Below, piece by piece: positions 8,108 through 17,784 of a stretch of DNA of 64,000 bases. This DNA is from Leptotrichia sp. oral taxon 847. Lineage in GTDB: Bacteria > Fusobacteriota > Fusobacteriia > Fusobacteriales > Leptotrichiaceae. Made by a program: the position numbers and the translations under genes. The notes below the pieces were generated by a model, which did no database searches, had not been told where the DNA came from, and worked only from the letters and a program-made list of their open reading frames with translations. Where the stretch lies: contig NZ_CP014231.1 in NCBI RefSeq assembly GCF_001553645.1, forward strand, positions 62,001-126,000, given 5' to 3'. Each line of letters begins with the position of its first letter. The first letter of the stretch is position 1.

Positions 8108-9634
8108 ATGTTAATCGGAAGCAATAAAACAACTAGATTGATTGACCGTTATGCGATAGATAATTTAAAAATACCAAGCATCGTTTTGATGGAAAATGCA
8201 GCAATTGATTTTGTCAGTGAAATTGATGACGAACTTGACAATTTTTTGATTGTCTGCGGAAAAGGAAATAATGGTGGCGATGGATATGTGATTGCACGGC
8301 AGCTTTGGTCAAAAGGTAAAAAAGTGAAAATATTTGGAGTTTCTTTTGAAAATTTGAGCTGTGATTGCGAAATTAATTATAACATCTGTAAAAATATTGG
8401 AATTGAGATGTCAAATGATATAGAAAAATTAAAAATTTGGATTTTACAAAGTGAGTGTGTAATTGAAGGAATTTTTGGAACAGGGCTTAATTCAGAAGTT
8501 AAAGGAATTTACCAAAAAATTATAGAAATTGTAAATAAGTATTCAAATCAAAAAAAAGTTTTTTCCATCGACATTCCGTCAGGTATAAGTGGAGATAATG
8601 GTGAAATTATGGGAACATGTATAAAGGCTGATAAGACCATTTCATTTGTAACTTATAAAAAAGCTTTTTTGAATATGAAAAATGCAAAATATTTTGGAGA
8701 AATTGTAATTAAAAATATTGGACTAAATCAAAATTTTTTGAAAAGTCTTGTAAACGAATATTACTTAGTAAAAACGGATATGAAAAGTTGGCACAAAACT
8801 CGGGACATAACTTCTCACAAGGGAGATTTTGGAAAAGTATTAATTTATGCAGGAAGTAAAGAATTTTCTGGTGCAAGCGTTTTAACCTCAAATTCTTGTG
8901 TTCGAGCGGGAGCAGGACTTGTTACTCTTCTGACAGCGGAAAATATTTTAAAAAATAACATTTTGTCTGAAGTTATGCTTTTAAATATAAACAATTCAGA
9001 AACAACTTCTGACGTTGATTTTGAAAATGAATTAAAAAAGATAGAAAATAATATTTTAAATTCAGATGTAATTGCAATAGGCCCTGGAATTGGGAAAACT
9101 AAGAAATCGTTGATGATTTTAGAAAAATTATTAAGTTATAAAAAAAATGATAAAAATAAAACGATAAATTTGGTGCTGGATGCGGATGCACTAAATTTAA
9201 TTTCAGAAAATCCTAAATTATTTGAAAAAATAGAAAATCGTGCAATATTTACTCCACATATTGTAGAATTTTCAAGACTTTCAGGATTATCGCCAGAAGA
9301 CATTCTTTTAGATAAATTTACAAAAGCAAAAGAATTTGCAAAAAAATATAAAATAGTTTTGCTTTTAAAAGGAAAAAATACGATAATTACTGATGGAAAT
9401 AAACTTTTTGTAAATAGTACAGGAAACTCGCATATGGCAAATGGTGGAATGGGAGACTGTCTTACTGGAATCATAACTTCATTTGTTGCACAAAATTACA
9501 GTTTAATTGAAAGTGCTTGTGTTGGAGCTTTTTTGCACGGATATATCGGAGATGAGCTCACAAAAGGGCAATATATCGTAAATGCAAGTCATATTATTGA
9601 AAATATTTCAAAATATATGAAAGAAATTTTTTAA
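8108..9634 (+). CDS. nnr: Bifunctional NAD(P)H-hydrate epimerase / ADP-dependent dehydratase
   Basis: This 508-residue protein repairs hydrated NAD(P)H. The N-terminal half (about 1-210) is the YjeF_N/NnrE epimerase with GKGNNGGDGYVIARQL near residue 55 and a conserved Asp-rich IDIPSGISGDNGE near 150. The C-terminal half (about 225-505) is the ribokinase-like NnrD dehydratase with HKGDFGKVLIYAGS, AIGPGIGK, DADALNLI, TPHIVEFSRL and the nucleotide-binding GGMGDCLTGI. Both halves are complete. The same fused arrangement is widespread in bacteria. Confidence 0.93.
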   Translation: MLIGSNKTTRLIDRYAIDNLKIPSIVLMENAAIDFVSEIDDELDNFLIVCGKGNNGGDGYVIARQLWSKGKKVKIFGVSFENLSCDCEINYNICKNIGIEMSNDIEKLKIWILQSECVIEGIFGTGLNSEVKGIYQKIIEIVNKYSNQKKVFSIDIPSGISGDNGEIMGTCIKADKTISFVTYKKAFLNMKNAKYFGEIVIKNIGLNQNFLKSLVNEYYLVKTDMKSWHKTRDITSHKGDFGKVLIYAGSKEFSGASVLTSNSCVRAGAGLVTLLTAENILKNNILSEVMLLNINNSETTSDVDFENELKKIENNILNSDVIAIGPGIGKTKKSLMILEKLLSYKKNDKNKTINLVLDADALNLISENPKLFEKIENRAIFTPHIVEFSRLSGLSPEDILLDKFTKAKEFAKKYKIVLLLKGKNTIITDGNKLFVNSTGNSHMANGGMGDCLTGIITSFVAQNYSLIESACVGAFLHGYIGDELTKGQYIVNASHIIENISKYMKEIF

Positions 9635-9646
9635 GATGAATAATAC

Positions 9647-9675
9647 TTGAAAAGTAATTTAAAATAATGTAAAAT
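9647..9675 (+). promoter_or_regulatory. Promoter for ribF-scpA
   Basis: TTGAAA (9647-9652), a 17-base spacer and TAAAAT (9670-9675), about 70 bases upstream of ribF. Confidence 0.55.
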
Positions 9676-9746
9676 TATAAAGTCCAATAATATTTTTATG
9701 TGAAAAATTTATTGATTTAATTTTATTGTAGAAAGTTGAACTAAAA

Positions 9747-10751
9747 ATGGGTATAAAAATAATTACTGAAAACTGTAATAATGTAATTGAGTTTTTAGAA
9801 TTTAAAAAAAGTGAGAATATCACTTGTTACAATTTAAGAGATAACTTGAGTGAATTTAAAGAAAATGGAACAGTTGTAATTTTAGGAAATTTTGATGGAG
9901 TTCACAAGGCTCATAAGAAAATTTTGCAAAAAGGCGTAAAAAAGGCACAAGAAAAGGGATATAAGACAGTTGTTTATACATTTAACGAGTATCCAAACAA
10001 AAAGCACACAAGGATAACAAATCAGTCCGAAAAAGCTTTTATCATGGAAAAAAATGGAATTGATTACTTGTATTTAGAGGAATTTGAAAAGGTCAGAAAT
10101 TATACTCCTGAAAATTTTGTGGAAAAGATTTTAATCGAAAAATTAAATGCAAAAGAAGTTTTGTGTGGCTTTAATTTTACTTTTGGTAAAAAAAAATCAG
10201 GAGATGCTAAACTTTTAAAGTCAATTTTGGAAAAAAATGGAATTAATCTTAAAGTGCAGGAGCCAGTTTTAGATAATGAACTGGAAATTATTAGCAGTAC
10301 GAATATACGAAAGTATATAAAAAAAACAAATTTAAAAAAAGTAAAAGAATTACTTGATCACAATCTTTTGATTTTGGGAAAAGTTGTGCACGGAAAGCAG
10401 CTTGGGAGAACGATCGGTTTTCCAACGGCAAATTTGAAATTTGAAAATAAAGTTTATCCAAGTTTTGGAGTTTATGGCGTAAAAATTTATTTTTATGAAA
10501 ATGGGATTTTTAAAACTTATGCAGGGGTTATGAATATTGGGAGAAATCCTACCGTCGACAAAGATAATCTTAGCGTAGAAACACATATTTTTGATTTTGA
10601 CGAAGATATTTATGGAAAATATATTTTGATCGAAATTTTTGAGAATATCAGAAAAGAAGTTAAATTTAATTCGCTTAATGAATTAAAAAATCAAATTAAT
10701 AAAGACAGTATATATTGGAGAAATAAAGTTAAGGAAATGAATGGATTATGA
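9747..10751 (+). CDS. ribF: Bifunctional riboflavin kinase / FAD synthetase
   Basis: This 334-residue protein phosphorylates riboflavin to FMN and adenylylates it to FAD. The N-terminal nucleotidyltransferase domain shows VILGNFDGVHKAHKK near residue 48 (the GxFDGVHxGH signature with the second Gly replaced by Lys), GFNFTFGKKKSG near 145 and ISSTNIRKYI near 185. The C-terminal flavokinase has GRTIGFPTANLK near 215 and MNIGRNPTVD near 257. It overlaps scpA by four bases. No FMN riboswitch was seen in the short leader. The ribosome binding site is weak. Confidence 0.93.
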   Translation: MGIKIITENCNNVIEFLEFKKSENITCYNLRDNLSEFKENGTVVILGNFDGVHKAHKKILQKGVKKAQEKGYKTVVYTFNEYPNKKHTRITNQSEKAFIMEKNGIDYLYLEEFEKVRNYTPENFVEKILIEKLNAKEVLCGFNFTFGKKKSGDAKLLKSILEKNGINLKVQEPVLDNELEIISSTNIRKYIKKTNLKKVKELLDHNLLILGKVVHGKQLGRTIGFPTANLKFENKVYPSFGVYGVKIYFYENGIFKTYAGVMNIGRNPTVDKDNLSVETHIFDFDEDIYGKYILIEIFENIRKEVKFNSLNELKNQINKDSIYWRNKVKEMNGL

Positions 10752-11461
10752 TAAAAGATACAATTAATGTAAAAATTGACAATTTTGAAGGACCTTTGGA
10801 TTTACTCATTCATTTGATTGAAAAAAAGAAAATGGACATTCATAAAATCAATATTTCTCAAATAATTGACGATTATTTGGAGTATATCCACAGTCAAAAA
10901 GAAAAAAATTTGCGAATAAAAGTGGAGTTTCTTGTAATGGCTACGGATTTAGTGGAAATAAAGGCGTATTCGGTTCTGAATGAAAACAAAAAAACTGAAA
11001 AAGTTGAAAATTTAGAAAAAAAGATTTTGGAATATAAGTTATTTAAGGAAATTTCTCAGCTATTTGCAGAAAAAGAAAATGAATATAACATCAGTCATTT
11101 AAGAATGGGAAATCAAAATTTTAAAGACAAAGTTGTAGAGTACGATATCTCTAGTTTGACTTTAGAAAATTTGATTTCAAGTTTTAAAAATATCTTAAAT
11201 TTAAAAAATAAAAAAATATCTGAAGATGAAAATATGAAATTGAATTTGGAAGAGGAGTACACCACAAAAGAAGCTCATTTTGAAATTACAGAAAGCATAA
11301 AAAAAGAAAAAAAAGTTCTGTTTAATCATTTATTAAAAAATAAATTTTCAAAAATACGGATAGTAACAATGTTTTTATGTATTTTAGATATGTTCAAAAA
11401 CGGTGAAATTGATATAATAGTGGAACAGAGCAATTTTTTTGTAAAAAAAATTATTCAGTGA
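10748..11461 (+). CDS. scpA: Segregation and condensation protein A
   Basis: This is a 237-residue kleisin subunit of the bacterial Smc-ScpA-ScpB condensin. The N-terminal signature DNFEGPLDLLIHLIEKKKMDI near residues 10-30 is clear, followed by the helical linker and a C-terminal winged-helix (VTMFLCILDMFKNGEIDI) that binds the Smc cap. It starts within the last codons of ribF, so translation is coupled. The usual partner scpB is not adjacent; the next gene is murJ. Confidence 0.9.
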   Translation: MIKDTINVKIDNFEGPLDLLIHLIEKKKMDIHKINISQIIDDYLEYIHSQKEKNLRIKVEFLVMATDLVEIKAYSVLNENKKTEKVENLEKKILEYKLFKEISQLFAEKENEYNISHLRMGNQNFKDKVVEYDISSLTLENLISSFKNILNLKNKKISEDENMKLNLEEEYTTKEAHFEITESIKKEKKVLFNHLLKNKFSKIRIVTMFLCILDMFKNGEIDIIVEQSNFFVKKIIQ

Positions 11462-11565
11462 TTTTTTTACTTTTTAAAAGCAAATTTCATATAAAAGAGG
11501 TGATTTACCAAAAGGATTATGCGTTATCCATAAAAATGCAAATTTATATTTTAAAGGAAATTTAA

Positions 11566-13068
11566 ATGTTTAAATCTAGTTTTATAGTAATGATAATAAA
11601 TATGTTAAGCCGAATTTTAGGACTTATAAGAGAAATGATTATCGGAAGTGTTTTTGGAGCAACAGGAATGACAGATGCCTATGTCAGTGCCACAAAAATT
11701 CCCAATTTTTTTACAACATTATTTGGAGAAGGTTCACTAGGAACAGTATTTATTCCTATTTATAATCGTGGAATGGCAGAAAAAGGAAAGGAAAGAACAG
11801 ATGACTTTGTATTTTCACTTTTAAATTTAATAGTTGCATTTACATCAACACTTTCGATTATTATGATATTTTTTTCCAGACCAATTTTAAAAATAACGAC
11901 AGGTTTTAACGACCCGCAAAGATTTGAAGCAGCAAATATATTGCTAAAAATAGTAGCTTTTTATTTTTTATTTATTGCGTTATCTGGAGTTGTATCTTCA
12001 CTATTAAATAACTACAAAAAATTCGCAGTTTCGGCATCAATGGGAATTGTATTTAATTTGACAATTATAATAGGAACTTTGCTATTAAAAAATAAAATGG
12101 GAATTTATGGACTTGGAATAGCTTATTTACTTTCTGGAGTTTTTCAGTTAGTTATAATGTTGCCACAATTTTTTCAGATAATGAAAAAATATAAATTTAT
12201 TTTAAACTTAAAAGATGAATATGTAAAAGAAATGTTTGTTTTAATGGTTCCTACATTAGTCGGAATCTTTGGATATCAAATAAATGAAATCGTGGACAAT
12301 AGATTTGCAACTTCGTTACCTGCAGGAACTGCAAGTGCCTTAAATTATGCAAGTAGACTATATTTACTTCCTATTGGAGTTTTTGCAATTTCATTGGCAG
12401 TCGTAATTTTTCCGACACTCTCAAAAGCAGTTGTAAAAAATGACAATAGAACAGTAAAAAGAGTTATACATCAAGGATTATATATGTTGTCTTTTCTAAT
12501 TGTCCCATCTAGTGTTATTTTATTTGGTTACGCTAAAGAGATTGTAACTCTGGTTTATAAAAGAGGACATTTTACTGACAGAGCTGTAACTGTTACTTCA
12601 GAAACTTTACAATTTTATGCTCTGGGACTTTTATTTTTCTCTACAATACATTTGCTTACGAGAAGTCATTATGTCTATAAGGATAGGAAATTACCAGTAA
12701 TTTCATCATTTACAGCAATATTTATAAATATAATACTGGATGCGTTATTATACAAACAGTTTCAACATAAAGGACTGACATTTGCCACATCATTTTCTGC
12801 AATGGTAAACTTTATAATTTTATATATTTCGTTAGATAAAAGATATGTAAAATTAAGAAATTTAAAATATATCGCAATTTTAGGTGTAACATTTGTAACT
12901 TCAGTAATTTCATATTGGATTTCAAGTATGTTAAAATTTCAAAATAAATTTGGAATTGTAATAAATTTGGTGGTATTTGCAGCAGTATATTTAATTATCT
13001 GGTTCATTTTGATTTACATTTTCAGAAAAGATCTGATAAAAAGATTTTTAGGAAATAGAAAATGGTAA
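11566..13068 (+). CDS. murJ: Lipid II flippase MurJ (MviN family)
   Basis: This is a 500-residue polytopic membrane protein of the MOP superfamily with about 14 hydrophobic segments. It moves lipid II across the inner membrane for peptidoglycan synthesis. Family signatures near the N-terminus are LSRILGLIREMIIGSVFG, TDAYVSATKIPNFF and LFGEGSLGTVFIPIY. AAAGGAAA precedes the ATG. An in-frame 21-codon reading frame (11500-11565) runs directly into the start and ends with TAA just before it; I treat it as leader sequence rather than a gene. Confidence 0.93.
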   Translation: MFKSSFIVMIINMLSRILGLIREMIIGSVFGATGMTDAYVSATKIPNFFTTLFGEGSLGTVFIPIYNRGMAEKGKERTDDFVFSLLNLIVAFTSTLSIIMIFFSRPILKITTGFNDPQRFEAANILLKIVAFYFLFIALSGVVSSLLNNYKKFAVSASMGIVFNLTIIIGTLLLKNKMGIYGLGIAYLLSGVFQLVIMLPQFFQIMKKYKFILNLKDEYVKEMFVLMVPTLVGIFGYQINEIVDNRFATSLPAGTASALNYASRLYLLPIGVFAISLAVVIFPTLSKAVVKNDNRTVKRVIHQGLYMLSFLIVPSSVILFGYAKEIVTLVYKRGHFTDRAVTVTSETLQFYALGLLFFSTIHLLTRSHYVYKDRKLPVISSFTAIFINIILDALLYKQFQHKGLTFATSFSAMVNFIILYISLDKRYVKLRNLKYIAILGVTFVTSVISYWISSMLKFQNKFGIVINLVVFAAVYLIIWFILIYIFRKDLIKRFLGNRKW

Positions 13069-13072
13069 AATT

Positions 13073-13441
13073 ATGATAAAAGAAAAATTGAGATATACAA
13101 AGACAGGAAAAAGAATAGAAATCTATGAATTTGAAGCAAAGCTACACCAAAAGGTCGTGATGGACAAATTTCAGTTTGAGAATCATATTTTGGTAAAACA
13201 TCCAGAAATAACGATTGATATAATAAAAGAAGTGCTTAAAAATCCCGATATGGTAACAAAACAGTCAAAATCAAAAAAAGAGCATTTTTATCAGAAAAAA
13301 ATAAAAAATTTGAATTATTTTGTTGTAATTTGTCAAAATCCAAGCATAAGAAAATTAAGATTTGTCGTAACAGCTTTTATGACAAAAGATACAAATTTTT
13401 TAAAAGAGAAAAATAAATATGTGAGATATAAAACAAAATAA
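13073..13441 (+). CDS. Small protein of unknown function, possibly nuclease-like
   Basis: This 122-residue basic protein begins four bases after murJ and is probably cotranscribed. The central NHILVKHPEITIDIIKEVLKNPDMV followed by a beta-rich tail (LNYFVVIC, LRFVVTAFMT) recalls the RHPE-x-NPD layout of small barnase/RelE-like nuclease families found in phages (PBECR type). That assignment rests on pattern memory only. No antitoxin or partner gene is adjacent. The weak ribosome binding site suggests translation coupled to murJ. Confidence 0.5.
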   Translation: MIKEKLRYTKTGKRIEIYEFEAKLHQKVVMDKFQFENHILVKHPEITIDIIKEVLKNPDMVTKQSKSKKEHFYQKKIKNLNYFVVICQNPSIRKLRFVVTAFMTKDTNFLKEKNKYVRYKTK

Positions 13442-13551
13442 ATTGAGCTTAAAAAATTACATTCAAGTTCGACAAAAAAATAAAGATATTGTATTTATTA
13501 TAAAAATTATTAATTATGAAAATGTAAAAGATAGAAGGAAGAGAGGAAAAA

Positions 13552-13932
13552 ATGTTTAAAGAATTTAAAGAGTTTATTTCAAAAGGAAATGTGTTAGACT
13601 TAGCAGTTGGTGTTATTATTGGAGGAGCTTTCGGGAAAATTGTAACTTCTTTAGTAGATGATATAATTATGCCAATTGTAGGACTTATCATAGGAGGAAT
13701 TAATTTTTCAGGATTAAGTTTTAAAATAGGAGATGCGACTGTAAAATATGGAATGTTCATCCAAAACATCGTAAACTTTTTAATCATCGCATTTTCTATA
13801 TTTTTAGTAATAAAAGCGGTAAATAAAATGAGAAGAATTAACCCTGAAAAAGAAGAAGCGCCAGTTGAACAAAAAAAATCTAATGAAGAAATTTTGTTAA
13901 CTGAAATAAGAGATTTGTTGAAAAATAAATAA
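13552..13932 (+). CDS. mscL: Large-conductance mechanosensitive channel
   Basis: This is a 126-residue homopentameric inner-membrane channel that opens on osmotic downshock. The N-terminal amphipathic helix and TM1 carry [36 protein letters not shown], which matches the MscL consensus. TM2 is [24 protein letters not shown]. The C-terminal helix with [15 protein letters not shown] forms the cytoplasmic bundle. Length is normal and the ribosome binding site is GGAAGAGAGG. Confidence 0.95.
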   Translation: MFKEFKEFISKGNVLDLAVGVIIGGAFGKIVTSLVDDIIMPIVGLIIGGINFSGLSFKIGDATVKYGMFIQNIVNFLIIAFSIFLVIKAVNKMRRINPEKEEAPVEQKKSNEEILLTEIRDLLKNK

Positions 13933-13954
13933 AGTATTTAAAGTTAAATTTTTA

Positions 13955-14052
13955 AAAATCAGAAAAAATCCTATTGAGGCAGAAAATGGATTAAAACTGA
14001 ACAATAGTGAAGTAAACAGTATCTATGATGAAAAAGATATGATAAATGCCAA
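13955..14052 (+). pseudogene. Upstream remnant of the CdiA-like gene in another frame
   Basis: Between mscL and the long frame at 14053, a short open frame reads NPIEAENGLKLNNSEVNS and ends DMINAK before a TGA at 14053-14055 region. Its style matches exoprotein repeats and it abuts the long frame in a different phase, so the parental haemagglutinin gene was truncated and frameshifted here. Confidence 0.5.
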
Positions 14053-17000
14053 GTGAATGAAAATTCAAGTATAACTTACAACAATGTAAACAACATAACT
14101 TATCAGGGGACACAGGCACAAGGCGGAACATTTATCTACAACAATGTAAAAAATATTCGGAAGGAAGCAGTAGAACTTCATAATAGCAACAGTTCAAGAA
14201 GTTCAAATTTTGGAATAAGTACGGGAGCGACAATTGGATATGGCTACAGAACACAAATTACTGGAAATGGTGGAAGTGTTTCTGCAAATAGAAGTAATCA
14301 AAATACAACTGAAACTATTTATCAAAATGGTAATTTTCAAAATGTAAATGAAGTTCACAATAATACTGGTACAATGACACTTTCAGGATTTAATCAGGAA
14401 GGCGGAAAAGTTACAGGTAATATCGACAAGCTGGTTGTAGAAAGTAGACAGAACACAAGCACGACAACTGGAAGCAGTAGTGGAATAGGAATTGGAATAA
14501 GTGCGAATGGAATGCCAAATTCCGTAAATGTAAATGGAAGCAGAACAAATGGAAGTAGAGCATTTGTAGATAATCAAAGCAGCTTTATTGTTGGAGAGGG
14601 AAGTAATCTTCATGTTGGTACAGTTGAAAATACTGGAGCTATTATTGGAAAACAGAGTGAAAATGGTACTACATTTAAAGCTGATAAGTATATTGGCCAC
14701 GATATTCAAAACTACGATACAATGACAACAACAGGAGTTTCAGTAGGGAGTTCATTAGGTAGATCTCCTAGAGTTACAAATATCGGATTTAATCAAGATG
14801 ACAGGGATAAACAAGGAATTACTAGAAATACGGTAGTTGGAAATGTAGAAATAGGCGAAGCTTCTGGAAGTCCAATAAATAAGGATGTTACAAAAGCTAA
14901 TGAAGTTACAAAAGATGTGCAGCATTCTACGAATGTTAATGTTGAGAGCCAGACTATTGAGTATGCTACTAATCCAACAAAATTTAAAGAAGATTTGGAA
15001 GTAGCAATACTTGAAGGAAAAGCGACAGGTGAAACAGTTTTAAAAACAATAGAAAATCTTGTAAATGGTGGAAAAGAAGACATCGGAGATCCTGAAAGAA
15101 GAAGCTTAAACGAAATCAAGGAAGCTGTAATAAGGGTTAAGACAGCACCTGAAATGAATTTGATAGCAACAGGAGATTTAAACTCGCAGGAAGTGCTGGA
15201 TACTTTAAAAATAAATGGAATAGAAAAATTTAATCCTGATGATCCTGATTTGCCAGAAAATGTAAAGGAAAGACTTGATGAAGTAAGAAAAAGTGGTGGA
15301 GAAATCGAAGCATTTTATGATAAAACGACAAATAAAATATTTATCAATGAAAATGTGGAAGATGGCGAAACAAGAGCCTTGGTTGCAAGAGAATGGAAAA
15401 TCTCTGAAGATTTAAAAGATGGAAAAGGAAAAGCAAATGATGAAGGTCAATTAAAAGCGACTGTTGCAGGGGAACTGGCTTATGATGATATGATGAAAAG
15501 GGCTGGGGAAGGTAAGACTGGAAGTATTAGTACAGGAGAGCTTAGTGAGGCTGTTATGGATGTTAATAGTGAGGTTACATCTGACAATGTATTAGGTTGG
15601 ATAGGTGCTCAGTATAAAAAAGTAAAGAAAAAAGTAGAAAACTCTCCTACGTATAAGAAAATTAGAAAAGAAATACAGAAAATTCAAGATAATCCTATTG
15701 GTTATGCGAAAAGTTTAGCAGAGCAAGGAAGTAACCACGCTGCACATAAGTGGACGGTAACAAAAAATAATGCAAAAAAATTCTATAACAATGTAGCAGG
15801 ATTTATTACAGGAGAAAATAAAAATGTAACTAGATCAAAAAATGCAAAACTGGATGACGCTAACAAAAGAAGTGAAAATGAAAGAAACAAAAGAGATAAA
15901 CGATCACAAAATAATTTTATCGCCGAAACAAAAAATAAAGTAGCAAAAAAGAATAGAGATAAAGAAAGTAAGAAAGCTATAAATTCTTTAAAAGAACAAA
16001 TTAAGGCGACAAGAGATCCTAAAAAGAGAAAAAAATTGCAGGATCAATTAGAAATTGTAGAGCCACATACTTTTCGAGAAGGATTAAAATCAGCTGGAAA
16101 AGTTTTAAAAGACACAGTTGCTTCAGCACCATTTATACCAGTTGTAGAAAAAGTAGGAAAAGTTGTATTAGCTAGTCCATCATTGACAGTAGGAGGTTTA
16201 TTTCTTTTAACTTCACAAAATATGGGAACTAATGATCAATTTCCCCCCCACCTAAAAAACTTAAATAATGAAAAATATTCCTTGAAAGAAAGTGAATATA
16301 TAAAAAATAATTATCCATATTATTATAAAGATTATGAAGTTTCAAAAAAGACAACAACTAAAAAAAATACTTTTGACAAGAAAAAAATTGATTTAGAAAT
16401 TGCTGGAAAATACAGTGATAAATGGAAAAAAGAAGAAAATGCTAGGGCAATAGGTGAAATAGCAGGTGGATTTTTAGGCGGGGCAGTAGCAAAGGGCATT
16501 TCGAAAACTATTGTTAAAAAAAGTGAAAATCTTAATATAGGAAAATTATTTGAAAAAGTCAAAACTGCACCTGTGGTCAAGAATTATTATAATGTTATAG
16601 GGACGACTAAAGAAGAAAATTTTAAAATCAGAAATATAACGTCTAAATATGACGATTTCTACGGATATGAATACAATGCCTATACAAATCCAGGACCATT
16701 AGCAGAATTAAATGATCATCCCCATTTGAATTTTTATGGTGGTCGATATAACAGCAGAGTTTTGACAGAAGATACGATTTATTATAGGGCTGGAGATGCT
16801 AATAACAAATATGGAAGATATTTTGTCGAAACTCCACCAAAATCAGTAATTCAAGTAAGAATGGATACAGCAGTTAAGCCTTATTGGACTAATAAACGAA
16901 CTGGAATGTGGGAAAAAAATGATTTAGGAATAGATATATCAGGAAAATCAAAAATAGAGAAGATATATACAGTTAGAGTGCCAGCAGGAACGGTTATATA

Positions 17001-17115
17001 TGAAGGTCCAGTTGCACCACAAGGTGGAATGTATTTAGGAGGAATGGAAACAAATCAGATATTTTTACCTGATACTAGACTGCCAGGAATTGAATTTTTT
17101 GAATATGTTAAATAG
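14053..17115 (+). pseudogene. C-terminal part of a CdiA-like exoprotein with toxin domain, 5'-truncated
   Basis: This 1020-codon open frame lacks the signal peptide and TPS secretion domain expected of a two-partner exoprotein. It begins at a GTG with no ribosome binding site. Residues about 1-300 are Asn/Gly/Thr-rich beta-helix repeats (NSNSSRSSNFGIS, GNVEIGEASGSP). Residues about 300-480 are a pre-toxin segment (KIFINENVEDGETRALVARE), followed by a very basic helical region with many Lys/Arg (about 510-680) and a hydrophobic stretch. Residues about 860-1020 form a compact toxin-like domain: YGYEYNAYTNPGPLAEL, GGRYNSRVL, IYYRAG, SVIQVRMDTAVKPYW and VPAGTVIYEGPV ending QGGMYLGGMETNQIF. The Arg/Gly-rich start and GGxxxGG-Q end resemble TNT/ART-type NAD-directed toxins, by inference only. 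The last domain is nearly repeated at 18243-18732. The following gene is the likely immunity partner. Confidence 0.7.
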
Positions 17116-17142
17116 AATAAATATGATTAGGAAGTGAAAAAA

Positions 17143-17550
17143 TTGGAAATATATTTAAAATTAAAAAAGACAATAGAAAATTTTTTGGAAGTAAGAAAAA
17201 ATTCTATTCAGGAAATGAAATTAAAAGAATCAAATGGATTAAATATTCAGTATTATTTGTATTTAGTTAATTGTTTAATATATGAACAGCTAGAGAAAAT
17301 TCCGAAAAATTTTAAAGATGAATTAAAAGAAGAAATATTAAACTGGACAAGATATAGAGCTAGTTATGGGAAATATGATCCTTTAGAAGATTATAATCTT
17401 TTAAGCGATTCTTATGGTTGGGACGATAAAGAAAAAATGGAAAAATTAAGGAAAATTAATGTAAAATTATCAGAACTTATAAAAGATATTACAAAAATAA
17501 GTACAGAAATATTAGAGAATAAACTTTATCCTTTTGAAGATTCAGAATAA
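17143..17550 (+). CDS. Candidate immunity protein to the 14053-17115 toxin
   Basis: This 135-residue acidic, all-helical protein immediately follows the toxin domain (28 bases). The start is taken as TTG 17143 rather than GTG 17134: AGGAAG lies 8 bases upstream, and the product then begins MEIYLKLKKTIENFLEVRKN, aligning with MEKYVELKKAIEEFLELRKN of the paralogue at 18759. The two paralogues also share a YDPLxDY-type segment (KYDPLEDYNLL / KFDPLLDYYFV) and a C-terminal coiled-coil-like helix. Position after the toxin and co-duplication with it are the basis for the immunity call. I do not recognise the family. Confidence 0.65.
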   Translation: MEIYLKLKKTIENFLEVRKNSIQEMKLKESNGLNIQYYLYLVNCLIYEQLEKIPKNFKDELKEEILNWTRYRASYGKYDPLEDYNLLSDSYGWDDKEKMEKLRKINVKLSELIKDITKISTEILENKLYPFEDSE

Positions 17551-17784
17551 TTTAAATATTAAACAATTGACTGAGCTTTTATTTGTGTAACTTCGACTGT
17601 TTGACAGACGATAGGACGGAGTTTCGGAGTTATGCAAATTGGAGATTGAGTGCACGCGATGTGAAACGTGAAATGGCGCCCTTTTCACATAAAATGATAA
17701 ATTTACTTCAAATGATAAAATAATCCAAAATCTCCTTAAAATTAATACAAATTATGGTATTATATTAAATAATAACTTAATTAA
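17551..17784. other. Noncoding spacer with fragments of the dispersed repeat
   Basis: This spacer has no credible gene. At 17598-17640 the string CGACTGTTTGACAGACG, followed by GAGTTTCGG, resembles the GACTGTTTGAACGAAGTGAGTTTCGG core of the long dispersed repeats, so it is probably a diverged fragment. GTGAAA/TTTCAC arms at about 17660-17690 flank a GGCGCC core and can form a hairpin. Local G+C is clearly above the neighbours. Confidence 0.4.

Noticed and set aside
11500-11565. 21-codon leader peptide upstream of murJ
   Set aside because: The GTG overlaps its own possible ribosome binding site and the product has no recognisable features; likely chance.
14383-15119. Minus-strand frames across the exoprotein
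   Set aside because: Antisense shadows with Ser/Thr/Ile runs reflecting the Asn/Gly/Thr-rich sense strand.
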